Source of the DNA: Flaccisagitta enflata
Lineage: Eukaryota; Chaetognatha; Sagittoidea; Aphragmophora
NCBI GenBank assembly: GCA_965153355.1
Contig: OZ231127.1
Location: 18,166,001 to 18,230,000 of the forward strand
Length of the DNA: 64,000 bases
Direction of reading: 5' to 3'
Shown: positions 61,814 through 64,000 of the stretch, piece by piece
How the letters are laid out: each line of letters begins with the position of its first letter
Position numbering within the stretch: position 1 is the first letter of the stretch
Translations under genes and position numbers: made by a program
The notes under the pieces: generated by a model
The model's input: the letters and a program-made list of their open reading frames with translations, nothing else
What the model was told of the DNA's origin: nothing
Database searches by the model: none

Positions 61814-64000
61814 TCATGCCTCGACGGGGGGAGTGATGACATTGTCGTTTGTAGTGGTCGTCGTTGGAGGTGTTGAAGCGGGAGTGGTTGAAGTGGAGGA
61901 AGATTTGTCGAAATTGGCGAATGGAATGCCATTATTTGTCTTTTCTCCTCCTTTTTTCACCTCTTTACCATCCCCTTTCTTCACCCATGTGCGTCCGTGG
62001 AGAATGGTGGCGTGCTTTTGCTTGCAGGTTTGACAGGTTGGTCTGTTGGCGCGACCCTTTGCAGAGTGGCCACTGGTGAAACAGTGGAAACAGAGTCGGC
62101 ATGATGCTAATTTTTGCACGCGTGCGTCGGCGTCGAGTGAAAGGAGCTGATTGCACTCTTCCGTCGGATGCATGCCGCTGCAGACGTTGCATTTGTCGGT
62201 CGACTGCATCTTCTGCTTCCTGTTGGTCAAAACGTCGTTGTAGGTTGGTGGATTTTCACCTGTTGCCACCGCTGCCACCGCTGCGGGCTTACTCTCCACT
62301 CCTTTATTGCGTTGGATGACAGCCCACGTTTCAATCATATTGACCAAGTTGTCGAATGAAAATGGGATGCCTTGCAATTCAAATTCGTGTTGTTTTTCCC
62401 AAAACTTGTCCGCCAAATGTGGCACTCGTTTGTTAATAATTTCCTGCAATATTTCCTTTCTGTAGCACTGTGGCAATTCTCCACACGTCTGCGCAATCTT
62501 CTTCGTCTTCAGCAATCGTGATGCGAGATGAAAATGTCTCTTGTGGTCGGCAGATGAAATTTTCGATTCAGCGGCGATCTCATGGAACAGCGCTGGGATG
62601 TTGGCTCGTGAAGCCATGAAGATGACGTCCATCTTCTTGAAGGCAGCCTTCACCTCCTCCTCTGCGACTGCTTCCGTAGTTCCAATCGCCGCAGTTTCAA
62701 CTATCTCCTTCGCCGGACCAGAAAACCATTTTGGTAATTCTTGCAGAATGTCCATCTCGGTTAAACCCTCATGTTTTGCAGCGTCCTTAAATTTGCGCTT
62801 CCACATCATATAATCCGTCGACGAGAGCTCCTGAAGCGGCTTCCCAGGTCTAGCTTTCTCCATTGCCTTCAAGCCGACCTCTCTTGCCCGCATTCGATTG
62901 TCATCAGAAGCTCTCTTCAGAAACATCTCCAATGCTTCACTCTGATGGAATTGTTGCACCACTTCCGGTTGACGGGCAGTTGGATGATCGTGATGCTCTT
63001 GGTATGTGGGAGGAGGATTGATGGAGACGTATTGACCTCCCACTTTCACTGGAGAATGTCTCTTTGTGGTTTTGGTGTACCACACCTCGTCATCTTGCTG
63101 TTGTTGCTGTTGCTGATGTTGCTGCTGTTGATGTTGATGACTTCTTGGCGCATCGAAGTCTTGACGGATATATTGATGTTTCTGCAACTCTGCTATTTGA
63201 GCTTTCGCTGCTTGCAGATCAAATTGGTTCTGTTGAAGAAGTTGTTGTTGTGCCGCATTCGCTTGTTTCAGGTCTGCAGCATCCTTCTTAAGACGATCCA
63301 TTTGACGGTCTACTTCGGGAAGACGATGAGCTGGAGCTGCAGCTGGAGTCTGGGACTTTCTTTTCTCTTCCTCTTGCATTCGTCGCGCAAACTCCTCGTC
63401 CGCTGCTTCCTGCTCTCTCTTCCTTCTTCTCACGCCTTCTGCATCGTCTATCAACAGTTGATCAAGCTTCAACATGTCCGCCGCCGTCGACGAAGGATTT
63501 GGCGCTGTCGTCGTGAATTCTCTTTCGAAGATCACTTCTGGCGCCGATGGAGGAATGACGGCAGACGGCGGTTGCTGATGATGAGGAAAGGATTGAGGCT
63601 GAGGTGGAGATTGAGTTTTTCCTCTTTCTCTCTTTCCTTCCCCAGTCTTCACACTCGATATTTGCTGCTTAACATGAGTTTGCGTTGGTTGTTGATGTTG
63701 AGGTTTGGACGCTATTTGAGGATGATGACGCGTGACAGGGATATGCTGTGGCTGCTTCTTCGGCGCCAGGGGCGGATGCACCGGCGCCACATTCTGCCTC
63801 TTCACTGCATCACCTGCCTGTATCTCACCCTTAAATTGCTCGGAAGAAACCCATTTGAAGTGAGTCGTTCTTGCCGCCTCTACCTCTTTCAACTGGTTGA
63901 ATCGCAGACACATTTGTTGATATTGCTGCTCTTCTTCCGGTGACTTGTTGCTCTGCTGACACCTAATAGGCACTGCACTAATCATTTCTGACGTATCTGT
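61814..64000 (-). CDS. BEL/Pao Gag, copy 3, 5' end beyond window
   Basis: Open to the right edge; the N-terminus lies outside. In order: SPEEEQQYQQMCLRFNQLKE, a Pro/Gln-rich stretch, IPPSAPEVIFEREF, FARRMQEEEKRK, a coiled coil (MDRLKKDAADLKQANAAQQQ). The DUF1759-type Gag core runs from about LEMFLKRASDDNRM through PKWFSGPAKEIVE, RFHLASRLLKTKK-like and VPHLADKFWE, ending near NLVNMIETWAVIQRNKG. Three cysteine motifs follow: CNVCSGMHPTEEC, CFHCFTSGHSAKGR and CQTCKQKHATILH. The middle knuckle has Arg where the decayed copy keeps Cys. The C-terminus is Lys- then Ser/Thr-rich. The Gag stop TGA is followed in the same frame by Pol. Confidence 0.85.
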   Translation of the reverse strand, partial: TDTSEMISAVPIRCQQSNKSPEEEQQYQQMCLRFNQLKEVEAARTTHFKWVSSEQFKGEIQAGDAVKRQNVAPVHPPLAPKKQPQHIPVTRHHPQIASKPQHQQPTQTHVKQQISSVKTGEGKRERGKTQSPPQPQSFPHHQQPPSAVIPPSAPEVIFEREFTTTAPNPSSTAADMLKLDQLLIDDAEGVRRRKREQEAADEEFARRMQEEEKRKSQTPAAAPAHRLPEVDRQMDRLKKDAADLKQANAAQQQLLQQNQFDLQAAKAQIAELQKHQYIRQDFDAPRSHQHQQQQHQQQQQQQDDEVWYTKTTKRHSPVKVGGQYVSINPPPTYQEHHDHPTARQPEVVQQFHQSEALEMFLKRASDDNRMRAREVGLKAMEKARPGKPLQELSSTDYMMWKRKFKDAAKHEGLTEMDILQELPKWFSGPAKEIVETAAIGTTEAVAEEEVKAAFKKMDVIFMASRANIPALFHEIAAESKISSADHKRHFHLASRLLKTKKIAQTCGELPQCYRKEILQEIINKRVPHLADKFWEKQHEFELQGIPFSFDNLVNMIETWAVIQRNKGVESKPAAVAAVATGENPPTYNDVLTNRKQKMQSTDKCNVCSGMHPTEECNQLLSLDADARVQKLASCRLCFHCFTSGHSAKGRANRPTCQTCKQKHATILHGRTWVKKGDGKEVKKGGEKTNNGIPFANFDKSSSTSTTPASTPPTTTTTNDNVITPPVEA

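Noticed and set aside
62771-63943. 390-codon plus-strand frame
   Set aside because: Antisense of the BEL/Pao Gag; composition follows the Gag codons.

Overview
This window looks like repeat-rich intergenic DNA from an invertebrate animal nucleus. Coding matter is almost all transposon- or retrovirus-like: three BEL/Pao gag copies, a Ty3/Gypsy-like pol with a separate env, a tyrosine-recombinase gene fragment with an SGNH-hydrolase fragment, and a Tc1/mariner remnant. Splice-like signals, dense microsatellites and the absence of operon structure exclude a prokaryote. No conserved host gene was recognised, so the phylum cannot be fixed; BEL/Pao, Transib-type, hAT and mariner elements together point to a metazoan.

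Layout: 0.8-3.4 kb, truncated BEL/Pao gag on the minus strand. 4.4-5.4 kb, SGNH-hydrolase end and tyrosine recombinase on the plus strand. 6-10 kb, small non-autonomous elements, a 21-bp-unit palindrome and a fold-back element. 10.2-16.3 kb, a heavily decayed BEL/Pao copy on the minus strand. 16-30 kb, microsatellites and many short elements without genes. 30.8-39.2 kb, a nest: an 8.4-kb inverted-repeat element holding a mariner copy (itself holding a hairpin MITE), a hAT-type MITE and three copies of a small-element family, one swollen to 2 kb by minisatellites. 39.2-48.6 kb, a defective Ty3/Gypsy-like provirus pol followed, after a 2.4-kb repeat-filled gap, by an intact env-like ORF. 48.8-52.2 kb, fold-backs and a mariner-type MITE. 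52.4-64 kb, the best preserved BEL/Pao element (minus strand, running off the right edge), split inside pol by a 5.37-kb element with Transib/RAG-like ends.

The most interesting signals are three. (1) The 5,372-bp insertion has 17-bp perfect terminal inverted repeats starting CACTATG and a 5-bp target duplication; the decayed paralogue at 11.12 kb preserves the corresponding uninterrupted junction. (2) About 29 copies or fragments of short elements form three families that share one plan: a terminal hairpin whose 9-nt outer segment is complemented again at the far end. The sequence differs between families but the complementarity is kept, and the core is a variable tandem array. This resembles non-autonomous Helentron-type elements, but no transposase is present to prove it. 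(3) An env-like ORF remains open beside a pol that is broken in three ways.

Start codons are often uncertain: several coding fragments are internal exons or begin mid-protein. Family assignments rest on motifs read by eye and on recalled family knowledge; no search was run.
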